16,905 nucleotides of DNA from assembly GCA_023433345.1 (NCBI GenBank), contig JAEZDA010000035.1, positions 1 through 16,905 on the forward strand, in the 5' to 3' direction. The number at the start of each line of letters is the position of its first letter. Position 1 is the stretch's first letter. The DNA comes from Bacteroidota bacterium. Its GTDB lineage: Bacteria > Bacteroidota > Bacteroidia > Chitinophagales > Chitinophagaceae. This document shows, one piece after another, positions 1 to 9,400 of this stretch. The translations under genes were made by a program, and so were the position numbers. The notes below the pieces were generated by a model. That model searched no databases, was not told the DNA's origin, and saw only the letters and a program-made list of their open reading frames with translations.

Positions 1-1689
1 TTTAATAATGAGATCAACATCAACCAGGTTGATGTGCACTCAATAGACAGAATTGAAATTGTGGAAGGTCCAATGTCAGTGATCTACGGAGCAGACGCAC
101 TTGCAGGTGTTGTAAACATCATCACCAAAAAGCAATCACGACACAAATATGGCATCTCAGTTAATCTGCAGGAAGAAACTGTGGGAAGCGAATACGGTAC
201 AGACAAAGGAGTTCACAATCAAAATCTTTCCGCTTTCTTCAATCATAAAAATTTCTACTTCAATGGAAATATTGGAAGAAATTCATTCGAGGGTTGGAAG
301 GGTGATACAACAGGCAGAGAACTTATCTGGCATGCAAAGAGACAATTTTTAGGAAGCGCAGTGGTTGGGTATAAGACACGAAAGCTTCATGCCTACTACC
401 GTTTTGACGGGCTTGACGAATTAATTACCAACCCGGCAAATTTTCCCGGACCTGGTGAGCCTGCATTGGATCGGGAGTATATTTCAAACCGCACGATGCA
501 CCAATTGCAGGCCTCCTATGTTTTCAGTTATAATACTGACGTAAATTTTGCCGCATCCCATAGCCGGTTTTCACGGCAGGTGTATTCCAGTTTGTATTAT
601 CCTGATGGAGACGTGCGAAGTGTTACAACGCCCGGCGCCAACTCTATGAGCACATTTAACGGAATAAATTTGAGGGCAAGTGTTCAATATCGTCCTTACA
701 AATGGTTAAGTTTTCAGCCAGGTGCAGATATTAATCTTGAAGACGGTGACGGTGAGAGAATGAAACAAGGCGTTCAAAAGATCGGTGATTATGCTTTTTT
801 TGTTACGGCAGAAATCAGTCCGATAAAAAACCTGAACATTAAGCCCGGCGTGAGGATGATCGAGAACAGCGTTTATGACGCACCTCCCGCGATTCCCTCC
901 TTGCACTTCAAGTATACTTTAAGCGACAGGTTTGATATAAGAGCAGCCTATGCCAGAGGCTTCAGGGCTCCATCTCTGCGTGAACTATATTATAGTTTTA
1001 CTGATGCGTCGCACGACATCGTGGGAAACCCCAATCTTAAGGCAGAGCATTCCGACAGTTACAATGCCTCACTTTCTTATTCACCAAAAATAAATGGTAT
1101 AAAAAAGTTTACAACAACCCTGAATGCATTTACAAATAACGTAACAGACCGTATAGAATACCTTTTCTCCAACACACTCGGCACACCCACCACCTACATG
1201 AATGTTTCCGATTTCAGAACACGCGGAGTGAATATTGAATCTACACTTACAAATGAAAAACTGTCTGCGGGGCTCGGCGGAGGCGTTGTTGGGTATTATA
1301 ATGTTTATAATGAAAATGACAAGAGCCTCGCAAAGTATACCTGGTCGCCCGAAATAAATGCCCGCTTCTCATACGCTATTACAAAACTCGGCTTTACGGC
1401 AAATGCGTTTTATAAATTCACCGGTCAACTTCCACGATACGAATCGTCCCTGGCAGGGGAGAACCTGGTTCTTCTGAAAACTCAGGCCTATCATTGGGCT
1501 GATGTTACATTCAATAAGAATTTTGGGAAGCTTCTTGTTTTAAACTGTGGCGTGAAAAATCTTTTTGATGTTACTACACTTAAAACTTCTGAATCCGGCA
1601 GCTCGCACGGAGCCGGATCCGATATTTCTCAACTTGCATACGGCCGTTCTTTCTTCGCGGGGCTTTCATTTAACTTGTCAAAAAAATAA
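1..1689 (+). CDS. TonB-dependent outer-membrane receptor, heme/HmuR-like (5' truncated by window edge)
   Basis: The reading frame is open from base 1, so the start and signal peptide lie outside the window; 562 residues are visible. The first residues are the end of the plug domain, with the family pattern IDRIEIVEGPMSVIYGADAL followed by AGVVNIIT. The rest alternates short hydrophobic and aromatic strands, as in a 22-strand barrel, and ends with a C-terminal GLSFNLSKK strand. A FRAP box (visible residues 321-324), a histidine (338) and an NPNL box (343-346) lie in one extracellular-loop-like segment. Heme receptors such as HmuR carry FRAP/NPDL boxes around a key histidine. The role would be TonB-driven import of a ligand across the outer membrane. 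The HmuY-family lipoprotein starts 23 bp downstream, which supports heme or porphyrin as substrate; this is inference. A siderophore or cobalamin receptor is the main alternative. Confidence 0.93.
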   Translation, partial: FNNEININQVDVHSIDRIEIVEGPMSVIYGADALAGVVNIITKKQSRHKYGISVNLQEETVGSEYGTDKGVHNQNLSAFFNHKNFYFNGNIGRNSFEGWKGDTTGRELIWHAKRQFLGSAVVGYKTRKLHAYYRFDGLDELITNPANFPGPGEPALDREYISNRTMHQLQASYVFSYNTDVNFAASHSRFSRQVYSSLYYPDGDVRSVTTPGANSMSTFNGINLRASVQYRPYKWLSFQPGADINLEDGDGERMKQGVQKIGDYAFFVTAEISPIKNLNIKPGVRMIENSVYDAPPAIPSLHFKYTLSDRFDIRAAYARGFRAPSLRELYYSFTDASHDIVGNPNLKAEHSDSYNASLSYSPKINGIKKFTTTLNAFTNNVTDRIEYLFSNTLGTPTTYMNVSDFRTRGVNIESTLTNEKLSAGLGGGVVGYYNVYNENDKSLAKYTWSPEINARFSYAITKLGFTANAFYKFTGQLPRYESSLAGENLVLLKTQAYHWADVTFNKNFGKLLVLNCGVKNLFDVTTLKTSESGSSHGAGSDISQLAYGRSFFAGLSFNLSKK

Positions 1690-1712
1690 ATCTATTAAAC
1701 CAACAGTAATAC

Positions 1713-3098
1713 ATGAAAAACATATTTAGTTCGCTTTTCCTTTTTTTCCTCCTTGCGCTCTCTTCATGCACAAAGCGTGATGCACCTCTTGCCGACAATG
1801 AAGTGAAATTTGAATCTAACCAGCAGGGGATGAGTGCCGGTGAGAATAGTTTTATAATAAGGCTTAAGTTATCTCGTGCAGTAGATCGGGATGTTACCGT
1901 AACGCTTACTATGCAGCCTACATCAGGTGTAGAGTATGGTGCTGATTTTACCATCCTTCCCGCTCCCTCGAATGACACGATCCGTGTGAATATTCTTAGT
2001 GGAAACAATGAAGGGATCGTAACACTTAACAAAACTCCGGGCGCATTGTTTTATGATGATGACAAATTGCTGTTCAGAATAATTTCTTCATCCGCACCGG
2101 TTGTTATCGGCAGTGTAAACCAATTCACACTTTCCTTTACTGAAATAATTTCTGAATCAGGAACGATCCTTGGAGATGGCGGCGGCGCAACCTTTGGTAA
2201 CAAAGTTTTTTTTGACCTCAGCGCAAACTCCAGCAGGCCTGTTTCAAGAACAGCCTGGGATCTGGGATTTTATACAGGTGCAGATTGGAGAGTTATCCTG
2301 AATTCATCCTCCGCAATGATGGCAAAACAGATCAATAAAAATGATCTGGCCCAGGTAACGGCTGCAGACACCATCGGTTTCTACTCTGAAGTGGCTTTTA
2401 GCCAGCTCGCGCCAAGCGCATCTTCGCTTCCTTACATCGACTATCCGAACGGGGATCTTTCCCGCACCGCGATCGCTGAAGTTTCCGGTAATGATGCAGA
2501 CAATAAAGTTTATATAGTTAACCGCGGGCTCGGCATCGGTGTTCCCGCACCGCAACGCGGCTGGAAAAAAATAAGGGTGTTGCGAAACTCATCAGGAGGA
2601 TATCTTCTTCAACATGCAGATATTTCATCTTCTTCTTTTTCAACTATAGAAATTGGAAAAGATCCTGCATTTAATTTCACTTACGTCTCATTTGAAAACG
2701 GCCTTGTGCCCGTTGAGCCCGAAAAGGATAAGTGGGATATCGCGTGGACCTATTTTTCAAATGTTACCAACTTTGGCAGCGGTGAAGTTCCATACCTGTT
2801 CCAGGATTTTGTTATCCAGAACCGCAATGTTGAATCAGCAAAGGTCTTGAATACATCAATTGATTTTGATGCATTCACCCTTGCAGATATTTCCTCCCTT
2901 ACATTTTCAAGATCGCAAAACGGGATAGGATCAGATTGGCGTTCAGGAGGTGGACCAACCAGTGGCCCTGCGGTTAGGGATGACCGTTACTATATCATTA
3001 AAGACGGCGACAATAATTATTATAAGCTTAAGTTCACAGCAATGACGCAGGGTGGAGAGAGAGGTTATCCTGCTTTTGTTTATGAGTTGTTGAATTAA
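1713..3098 (+). CDS. HmuY-family lipoprotein with N-terminal Calx-beta-like domain
   Basis: 461 residues. A lipoprotein signal (hydrophobic residues 4-16, lipobox LSSC, Cys19) indicates a membrane-anchored, probably surface-exposed protein. Residues about 28-145 look like a Calx-beta or similar beta-sandwich (strands RLKLSRAV, VTVTLTMQP, GVEYGADFTI). Residues about 160-461 match the HmuY pattern: TAWDLGFYTG at 180-189, WKKIRVL at 284-290, YLLQHADI at 297-304, WDIAWTYF at 341-348, YYIIKDGDNNYYKLKF at 427-442 and GYPAFVYELL at the end. HmuY proteins capture heme and pass it to a TonB-dependent receptor; the receptor gene is immediately upstream, 23 bp away, so the two are probably co-transcribed. 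P. gingivalis HmuY is about half this length and lacks the N-terminal domain. The only histidine here is His301, so bis-His heme ligation is excluded; Met202/Met203 are possible ligands. The ligand is inferred from family and context. Confidence 0.88.
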   Translation: MKNIFSSLFLFFLLALSSCTKRDAPLADNEVKFESNQQGMSAGENSFIIRLKLSRAVDRDVTVTLTMQPTSGVEYGADFTILPAPSNDTIRVNILSGNNEGIVTLNKTPGALFYDDDKLLFRIISSSAPVVIGSVNQFTLSFTEIISESGTILGDGGGATFGNKVFFDLSANSSRPVSRTAWDLGFYTGADWRVILNSSSAMMAKQINKNDLAQVTAADTIGFYSEVAFSQLAPSASSLPYIDYPNGDLSRTAIAEVSGNDADNKVYIVNRGLGIGVPAPQRGWKKIRVLRNSSGGYLLQHADISSSSFSTIEIGKDPAFNFTYVSFENGLVPVEPEKDKWDIAWTYFSNVTNFGSGEVPYLFQDFVIQNRNVESAKVLNTSIDFDAFTLADISSLTFSRSQNGIGSDWRSGGGPTSGPAVRDDRYYIIKDGDNNYYKLKFTAMTQGGERGYPAFVYELLN

Positions 3099-3120
3099 CT
3101 CTTCAAAAGTTTTGTTTTTT

Positions 3121-3149
3121 AAAACCATCAGCTATACTGATGGTTTTTT
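3121..3149 (+). terminator. Rho-independent terminator after the receptor/HmuY pair
   Basis: A perfect 11-bp stem (AAAACCATCAG, 3121-3131, with CTGATGGTTTT, 3137-3147) closes a 5-nt loop CTATA, and the run of T extends to 3149. It lies 22 bp past the HmuY stop codon and should end that transcript. Confidence 0.85.
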
Positions 3150-3185
3150 CATTTAGAAGATATTATAGAGACATGATGCCGGGTT

Positions 3186-3215
3186 TTTGCGCTTCATGAT
3201 TTTTTACCTATTTTG
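3186..3215 (+). promoter_or_regulatory. Candidate Bacteroidota-type promoter for the small membrane protein
   Basis: TTTG at 3186-3189 and TATTTTG at 3209-3215 are separated by 19 bp. This resembles the Bacteroidota -33 TTTG / -7 TAnnTTTG arrangement, with one base fewer inside the -7 box. A start here would give a short leader before ATG 3231 and would place the alternative TTG start (3213) inside the promoter. Pattern match only. Confidence 0.35.
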
Positions 3216-3230
3216 TTGAAAACAATTTAT

Positions 3231-3752
3231 ATGAACCCAGAAACTACTATCCCAAGAACTACATTCGATGACGTAAACCCGCCTAAGATGAGTACGGGTT
3301 TAAATGTTCTTACCATTCTTTCCATCATTGGGTCTGTGATACAGATCCTTGGTGCATTGTGGGGCTTCACTACGGCGAAGCAATCTTATGATGAAAAGGA
3401 CAAGGTGCTGGAGCAAATGAAGAATGATGATGTGCCTGATTTCGCCCGAAAGATGATGGGCAGCCCTGAAGATTACGTGGAGATGATTACAAAAAATTAC
3501 GAGAACAGGCTTCCGATACTGTTGCTGAGCCTTGTGGCAGCGGGCCTTTGTTTATACGGAGTTTTGCAGATGCGCAAACTAAAAAAACAAGGCTACACAT
3601 TTTATGTGATCGGGGAGGTGTTGCCATTTTTAACTATGGCCCTTTTCCTTGGTGGCATTGCATTTTCAGGAGTTGGTTTTATGGTCGGCGCAGGTATAGC
3701 GGCGCTGTTCATTTTGCTTTACACCGTTATGAGGAAGCAACTGGTTTACTAA
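3231..3752 (+). CDS. Hypothetical four-helix inner-membrane protein
   Basis: 173 residues from ATG 3231. An in-frame TTG at 3213 would add six residues but sits within a promoter-like element, so the ATG is preferred. I recognise no named family. Hydrophobic segments lie at about residues 24-47, 94-113, 123-145 and 148-166. Between the first two is a charged, partly helical stretch (residues 50-92, rich in K, D, E, with MKNDDVPDFARKMMG), probably a soluble loop. There is no signal peptide before the first helix and no catalytic motif. It stands alone between a terminator and the convergent helicase gene, so the context gives no functional hint. It resembles the many small uncharacterised membrane proteins of Bacteroidota. 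Confidence 0.8.
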   Translation: MNPETTIPRTTFDDVNPPKMSTGLNVLTILSIIGSVIQILGALWGFTTAKQSYDEKDKVLEQMKNDDVPDFARKMMGSPEDYVEMITKNYENRLPILLLSLVAAGLCLYGVLQMRKLKKQGYTFYVIGEVLPFLTMALFLGGIAFSGVGFMVGAGIAALFILLYTVMRKQLVY

Positions 3753-3759
3753 ACCAAAT

Positions 3760-6279
3760 TCATTCAAGCCCTTGCTGCATTTTTTTAATGCGGTCTACCA
3801 GCTTTTCTGAAGTGAGATTTTCCCGGAGAGAATCAACTTTTATCGGAAATGAAAAGGGCGTTAATTTTTGGGGGAAGGTGATAATTATTTCACTTTCCCC
3901 TATTCTTTTCAGCATCGCTCTGAGGCGCTGCTCTTCCATTTGCTGATCCATCACTTCGTTGAATGCCTGGCGGAGAAGAGGATGCCCCGGTTCATATTCA
4001 GAAAAGATCGAAAACAACAGGGAGGCGGAGGAATGAAGATGTTTCGACTTCACCTGCTGGCCGGGCCGGCCCTGGAAAATTAGTCCGCCGATCACCGCAA
4101 TATCCCGGAATTTTCTTTTCGCCATTTCGGTTGCATTTACACTTCGTTGAATATCTTCCAACAAATTGTCTTCTGAAAACAATTCATGCGCATTACTGTC
4201 ATCAAATGGTATGGGCTGGTCACTCAACAGTTCGAAGCCATAATCGTTCATTGCAATTGAAAAAGTGATCGGCATAAGTTTGCTTATCCTGTACGCTAAA
4301 AGGGCTGCCATGGCCTCATGTACGAGCCTGCCCTCGAAAGGATAGATGAAAAGGTGAAAGCCGTCTCTTGTTTCAATGTGCTCAGCCAGTAATTGTGATG
4401 AGTTGGGAACTGCAGATAACTCTCTCTGCAAATTGAACAAGGGTTCGAGAATTTTCAATTCTTCGGGAATATCTTTTCTATTTGTTGAAAGAGAAACTTC
4501 ATCAAGTTTTTTCCGCAGCATAAAGCCAAGGTTCGCACTCAAAGGCATCCTTCCTCCAAGCCAGCTTGGTACAATAGACTTTTTTGCATTGCTTTTCCTC
4601 ACCAGCGCCGTCAGATCTTTGATCATTACAAACTCGAGTATTCGCCCGGCGAGCGTAAAAGTATCTCCCGGTTGAAGTCGTGAAATAAAATTCTCCTCGA
4701 TCATTCCAATAAAGCCGCCGCCCATGAATTTTACCTTTATCATGGATTCACTAACAATGGTTCCGATATGCATTCGGTGCCGCATCGCAATTCCGCGATC
4801 CATGATCTTATAACAACCATCGATCACTTCCACTTTTTTATATTCATCATAATGGCGGAGGGCCGTTCCGCCCTGTGTGAGAAAAACCAGGAGAGTATCG
4901 AATTCCTCACGTGTAAGATCTTTAAAGCAATTGGTTGAACTTACTTCCCTGAATATGTCGTCAGGGAAAAACCCGTCTGACACTGCAAGCGTAGATAGAT
5001 ATTGAAGCAATATATCGAAGCATAACGTTAACGGATACCTGCTTTCAATAAAACCGGTTTCAACTGCTTCTTTCAATGCTGCAGCTTCCATAAGTTCAAG
5101 TGAATGGGTCGGAAGAAATTCAATGGTGCTTATTTCGCCGGGCTGGTGGCCGCTTCTTCCTGCCCGCTGAAGAAAGCGCGCAACACCTTTTGGGGAACCG
5201 ACCTGTATCACCTGCTCTACCGGTCGGAAATCTACACCGAGGTCGAGACTGGCAGTACAAACCACAGCCTTTAAAATTCCCTGGTGAAGAGCGTCTTCAA
5301 CCCAGCCTCTCAATTCAGGATCCATACTTCCGTGATGCAGGGCTATTGCTCCTGCAAGTTCGGGAGCAATAGCAAGGAGATGTTGATACCATTGCTCACT
5401 CATTCCGCGGGTATTAATGAAAACGAGTGTCGTTCTTTTCTTTTCCAAAACCGGCAAAACTTTATGAGCCAGCTTTATTCCGAGGTGTCCCGCCCATGGA
5501 TATTTTTCTATCTCATCAGGAAAAATCGAACGAATGGATATCCTCTTATTTTCTTCGGCGCGAATTATTATTCCTCTTTGTTCCAATGGAGCCATCAATA
5601 CTTCTTTGGCCTCGTCAAGATTGCCAATGGTTGCAGAAATGCCCCAAACGGAAATGGGCCTCATCTCTTCACCGGTATTTAGCCTGCTTCCTGCCAGCCG
5701 CGAAAGAGCAAGTTCAACCTGCACGCCGCGTTTACTACCGAGTAATTCGTGCCATTCATCAACCGCAAATACCTCAAGGGTCCTAAAGTCGTGCGCATAT
5801 CCTTTCGACGCCAGGAGCAGGTGCAGGCTTTCGGGAGTTATAAGCATGATCTCCGGCATTTGGCGTTTCTGCTTCTGCCTTTCTGCCGGTGAAGTATCGC
5901 CATTGCGAATTCCTACCTTCCATGGAAGCGCAAGCTCAGTGATCACCTCCTCCATTGCGCGGGCAATATCCTTCGCCAATGCCCTCAATGGTGTTATCCA
6001 TAAAAGACGGATGCCGTTGTTCTTCCGGCTCTTATAATTGTGGGGATTTTGGTTGATATAGTTAATGATCGTGCCAAGGAAAACGGAAAAGGTCTTGCCG
6101 AAACCTGTGGGAGCATTAACAAGCCCCGACTCACCGGAGCACACAGCTCTCCATGTATCGGTTTGGAAACGGAAGGGATGCCTGTTATGTTTTTGAAACA
6201 GGGCCAAAACCTCTGCAACACCAGGGGATCCATCAAAATTATCTGAATCCCCCTTTTTCTTATCACCTGTTCTTTTCAT
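3760..6279 (-). CDS. Lhr-like DEXH-box helicase (ligase-associated type)
   Basis: 839 residues from ATG 6279. ATG codons at 6288 and 6321 would add 3 or 14 residues; family members begin only a short way before the Q-motif-like segment RFQTDTW, so 6279 is preferred without certainty. SF2 motifs seen (numbering from 6279): motif I PTGFGKT (57-63), Ia TPLRALAKDI (96-105), II DEWH (174-177), III SAT (215-217) and VI QRAGRSGH (371-378). They are followed by a winged-helix and C-terminal region as in Lhr-family proteins. Length and motifs fit the 'ligase-associated DNA DEXH box helicase' group, which acts on DNA in presumed repair together with an ATP-dependent ligase, a nuclease and a phosphoesterase. 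None of those partners is within this window. The stop codon is 7 bp from the stop of the convergent membrane-protein gene, with no hairpin terminator between them. A CAAATTGTA element at 6339-6347 (TACAATTTG on the minus strand) is a possible -7 box. Confidence 0.92.
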   Translation of the reverse strand: MKRTGDKKKGDSDNFDGSPGVAEVLALFQKHNRHPFRFQTDTWRAVCSGESGLVNAPTGFGKTFSVFLGTIINYINQNPHNYKSRKNNGIRLLWITPLRALAKDIARAMEEVITELALPWKVGIRNGDTSPAERQKQKRQMPEIMLITPESLHLLLASKGYAHDFRTLEVFAVDEWHELLGSKRGVQVELALSRLAGSRLNTGEEMRPISVWGISATIGNLDEAKEVLMAPLEQRGIIIRAEENKRISIRSIFPDEIEKYPWAGHLGIKLAHKVLPVLEKKRTTLVFINTRGMSEQWYQHLLAIAPELAGAIALHHGSMDPELRGWVEDALHQGILKAVVCTASLDLGVDFRPVEQVIQVGSPKGVARFLQRAGRSGHQPGEISTIEFLPTHSLELMEAAALKEAVETGFIESRYPLTLCFDILLQYLSTLAVSDGFFPDDIFREVSSTNCFKDLTREEFDTLLVFLTQGGTALRHYDEYKKVEVIDGCYKIMDRGIAMRHRMHIGTIVSESMIKVKFMGGGFIGMIEENFISRLQPGDTFTLAGRILEFVMIKDLTALVRKSNAKKSIVPSWLGGRMPLSANLGFMLRKKLDEVSLSTNRKDIPEELKILEPLFNLQRELSAVPNSSQLLAEHIETRDGFHLFIYPFEGRLVHEAMAALLAYRISKLMPITFSIAMNDYGFELLSDQPIPFDDSNAHELFSEDNLLEDIQRSVNATEMAKRKFRDIAVIGGLIFQGRPGQQVKSKHLHSSASLLFSIFSEYEPGHPLLRQAFNEVMDQQMEEQRLRAMLKRIGESEIIITFPQKLTPFSFPIKVDSLRENLTSEKLVDRIKKMQQGLE

Positions 6280-6426
6280 AATGTGCATCTGACCTGGTCG
6301 GTAGGAAATAACAAAAAACATGCTCTGTTAAAAGAGCTCAAATTGTAAAAAAACTTTTATTGAGAATGACCGCATTACAGTTGCGAAATTAGAAAAGTGC
6401 GCTATTTGGAAAAGATAATTACCCAA

Positions 6427-6458
6427 TTTGAAGTAACTTACGCGGCAATCTACTTTTT
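6427..6458 (+). promoter_or_regulatory. Candidate promoter for the secreted metalloprotease
   Basis: TTTG at 6427-6430 is followed after 20 bp by TACTTTTT at 6451-6458, matching seven of eight positions of the Bacteroidota -7 box TAnnTTTG. The predicted transcript start would lie only a few bases before ATG 6471, giving a very short leader. Pattern match only. Confidence 0.35.
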
Positions 6459-6470
6459 AACAATATTCAC

Positions 6471-9400
6471 ATGAGAAAATTTTACTGGTCACTATTTATT
6501 ATTTCAATATTTAGTGTTCTTCCCGGAGGTGCTTTTTCCCAAAAAAATTTTTTTAAGCCTGCGGGATCTACCGAATTAGCGCTTGTTCCTGGTAAACAAG
6601 CAATCACCCCTACCAATTTTGAGGCAGTTAAGATGGATGAGAAGGAAATGAAGAGCTTTCTTTGGTCACTTCCTGCTGAAAAGGATATAATCTACACGAG
6701 AAATTCCACTCCGGTTCTTGTTTTGCCAATGCCGGACGGAACTGAGGCCCGTTTCCACGTTTGGGAAAGCAGTATCCAGGAGCCCGGGCTGGAGGCAAAA
6801 TTTCCGGATATTAAAACATTTGCGGGTCAGGGTATTGATGATCCTTATGCCACTATAAGGTTTGATTATAGTCCTTATTTTGGTTTCCGGGCCCAGATCT
6901 TATCTGCTCAAACCGGCCGTATATATATTGATCCATATATCCCGGGCAATACAGACTATTATATAAGTTATTTTCATACCGATAATCCAAAGCGTAAAAA
7001 TGTTCGCTGCCTTGCTGGTACAGAGGAAAAGACTGAAGGAGAACTAAGGGCTAAGGTTGCGGGCATTCAGGCTTGCCGTGGCACAACGCTCCGTACTTAC
7101 CGCGCAGCTATATCCTGCAATGGTGAATACGGGCAGGCAGTTGGTGGTGGCCTGGCAGGTCCGACCCATGCTGCGATCGTGACTTCCATGAACCGTATCT
7201 CCGGAGTGTTTGAGCTGGAACTATCGATCCGTTTTGTTCTGGTGGCAAATAATGATCTTATTGAGTATTTGAACCCTGCTACTGATCCATTTCCTAATGG
7301 AAACAATATAAACTCAAGCTTACTTTCTCAGAATCAAAACAACACCAACCTGAGAATCGGTAGCTCTAATTACGATATTGGTCACCTTTTTACCACGGCC
7401 GATAATGGTTTGGCTGCTCCCGGGGTTGTTTGCGGTAACAGCAAAGCGATGGGTGCTTCGGGTTCTTCATCTTCCTTCTCAGGTGATGGTTACGATATTG
7501 ATTATGTTGCTCATGAAATGGGGCACCAGTTTAATGCCGACCATACTTTTAACTCTCCGTTCTGTGCAAGTGATGGAGATTCATTTGAACCTGGAGGAGG
7601 TACCACAATTCTTGCCTATGCCGGTATTTGTGATGATGATGATAACATTCAGCCTCATAGCGATCCCGTTTTTCACGGCATTTCCTACGATGAGATAAAT
7701 TCCTTCCTTACCGGCCTGGGCGGATTTTGCGGAACATCCACTAATACTGGAAACACGCTTCCCCAGATCACCAGCATGGGAACAAATTCTTTGAGTATCC
7801 CGGTGAACACGCCTTTTGTGTTGACTGCTTCCGCAACGGATGCGGATGGGGATGCGCTCACCTATAGCTGGGAGGGTTGGGACAATGGGCCTTCTTCGTC
7901 TCCCTTCCCGGGGCAAACTTGGAATACAGCTGGTAGTTCACTCGACCGCCCACTTTTCCGTACGCGCCTGCCAAAGGTTTCCCCAAGCCGTACCTTCCCT
8001 GACCCGCGGGTTACCGCTGCAAATTATCCGGGGCTTGCTGCTCCGGTAGTAATGAATGGGCTGAGAGGAGAGGTATTGGCCCTGAGAGCAAGGGATATGA
8101 AATTCAGACTAACGGTTAGGGATAATCGCGCCGGTGGCGGCGGTGTAGTATCAAGCGGAGGCGGCGGCTGCCAGTCTTCTGCAAGTTTTGTGGTGAAAAC
8201 AGTGGGGTTTGCTCCATTCATGGTTACCGTTCCTAATGGAGGCCAAAACTACCCGGGAGGTTCTACCCAAACAATTACGTGGAATGTTTCAGGTACCGAT
8301 GTGGCGCCGGTAAATACTTCTAATGTAAAGATCACACTGTCAACTGATGGTGGTTTAACATTCCCTCACCTGATAACAGCAAGTACGCCTAATGACGGAA
8401 CTGAGGATCTCGTAATCCCCGCAGTAGGTCCATCAAACCTTGCCCGTGTTAAAATTGAAGCGATCGGAAACATCTTCTTCGACGTTTCCAACAATAACTT
8501 CACCATTAGCGGAGCAAGTACTCCAACTTTTGATTTTACCACTCCGGCTGCAACAAGTGTTGTTTGCGGTTCTCCATCAGCTTCTGTATCGTTGGGAACC
8601 ACGCAGGTGTCGGGCTTTTCAACTGCTATAGTATTAACGGCCAGTGGAAACCCTGCCGGCACTACAGTTACCTTCGCTCCTAACCCGATCACACCTGGAA
8701 ACAGTACACAGGTTACTTTGAACAACGTTGCTTCACTTGCACCGGGCACATATAATATTACAGTAACAGGAACGGCCGGTGCGATAGTTAAAACACGCCA
8801 GCTCTCCTTTGTTGTATCCGCAGGTTCCGGGCCATCCATAACTACGCAACCTGTTTCTCAAAGCCCATGTTTGGGAGGCCCTGTTAGCTTCAGCGTAGTG
8901 GCAACAGGAGCCATTTCTTACCAATGGCAGGTGAGTACCAACGGTGGTGCTTCGTTCAGCCCAATCTCCGGAGCTACTAGTTCCACTTATAATGTTGCCG
9001 TAACCACTGCTGCAATGAACAACTACCAATATAACGTGGTTGTTACCAATCAATGCGGTACCGTTACTTCATCCAGCGCAACATTAACAATCGCATCAAC
9101 TCCGGTAATTAATACTCAGCCTGTTTCGGTAACAGTTTGCGAGGGAGCAAGTGCAACCTTTACCGTTGCTTCTACAAGCCCTGCAAATTACCAGTGGCAA
9201 ATGAGTGCTACAGCAGGCGGACCCTTTAATAATATTTCGGGCGCAACGTCAAACACATTTACGATACCGAATGTTACGGCTTCGATGAACGGTTCACAAT
9301 ACCATGTGGTAGTTTCCAACCTTTGCGGAACGGTTACCTCGGTGAATGTTACATTGAGCATTGCCAGCGGTGTTAGCATTACAACCCAGCCACAGGATGC

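Noticed and set aside
3213..3230. Upstream TTG start for the small membrane protein
   Set aside because: It lies inside a TTTG / TA-TTTG promoter-like element and the ATG at 3231 gives a normal protein.
6405..6430. TTTG (6405) and TTTG (6427) as a promoter pair
   Set aside because: The spacing is too short and the second lacks the TA of the -7 box; the 6427/6451 pair fits better.
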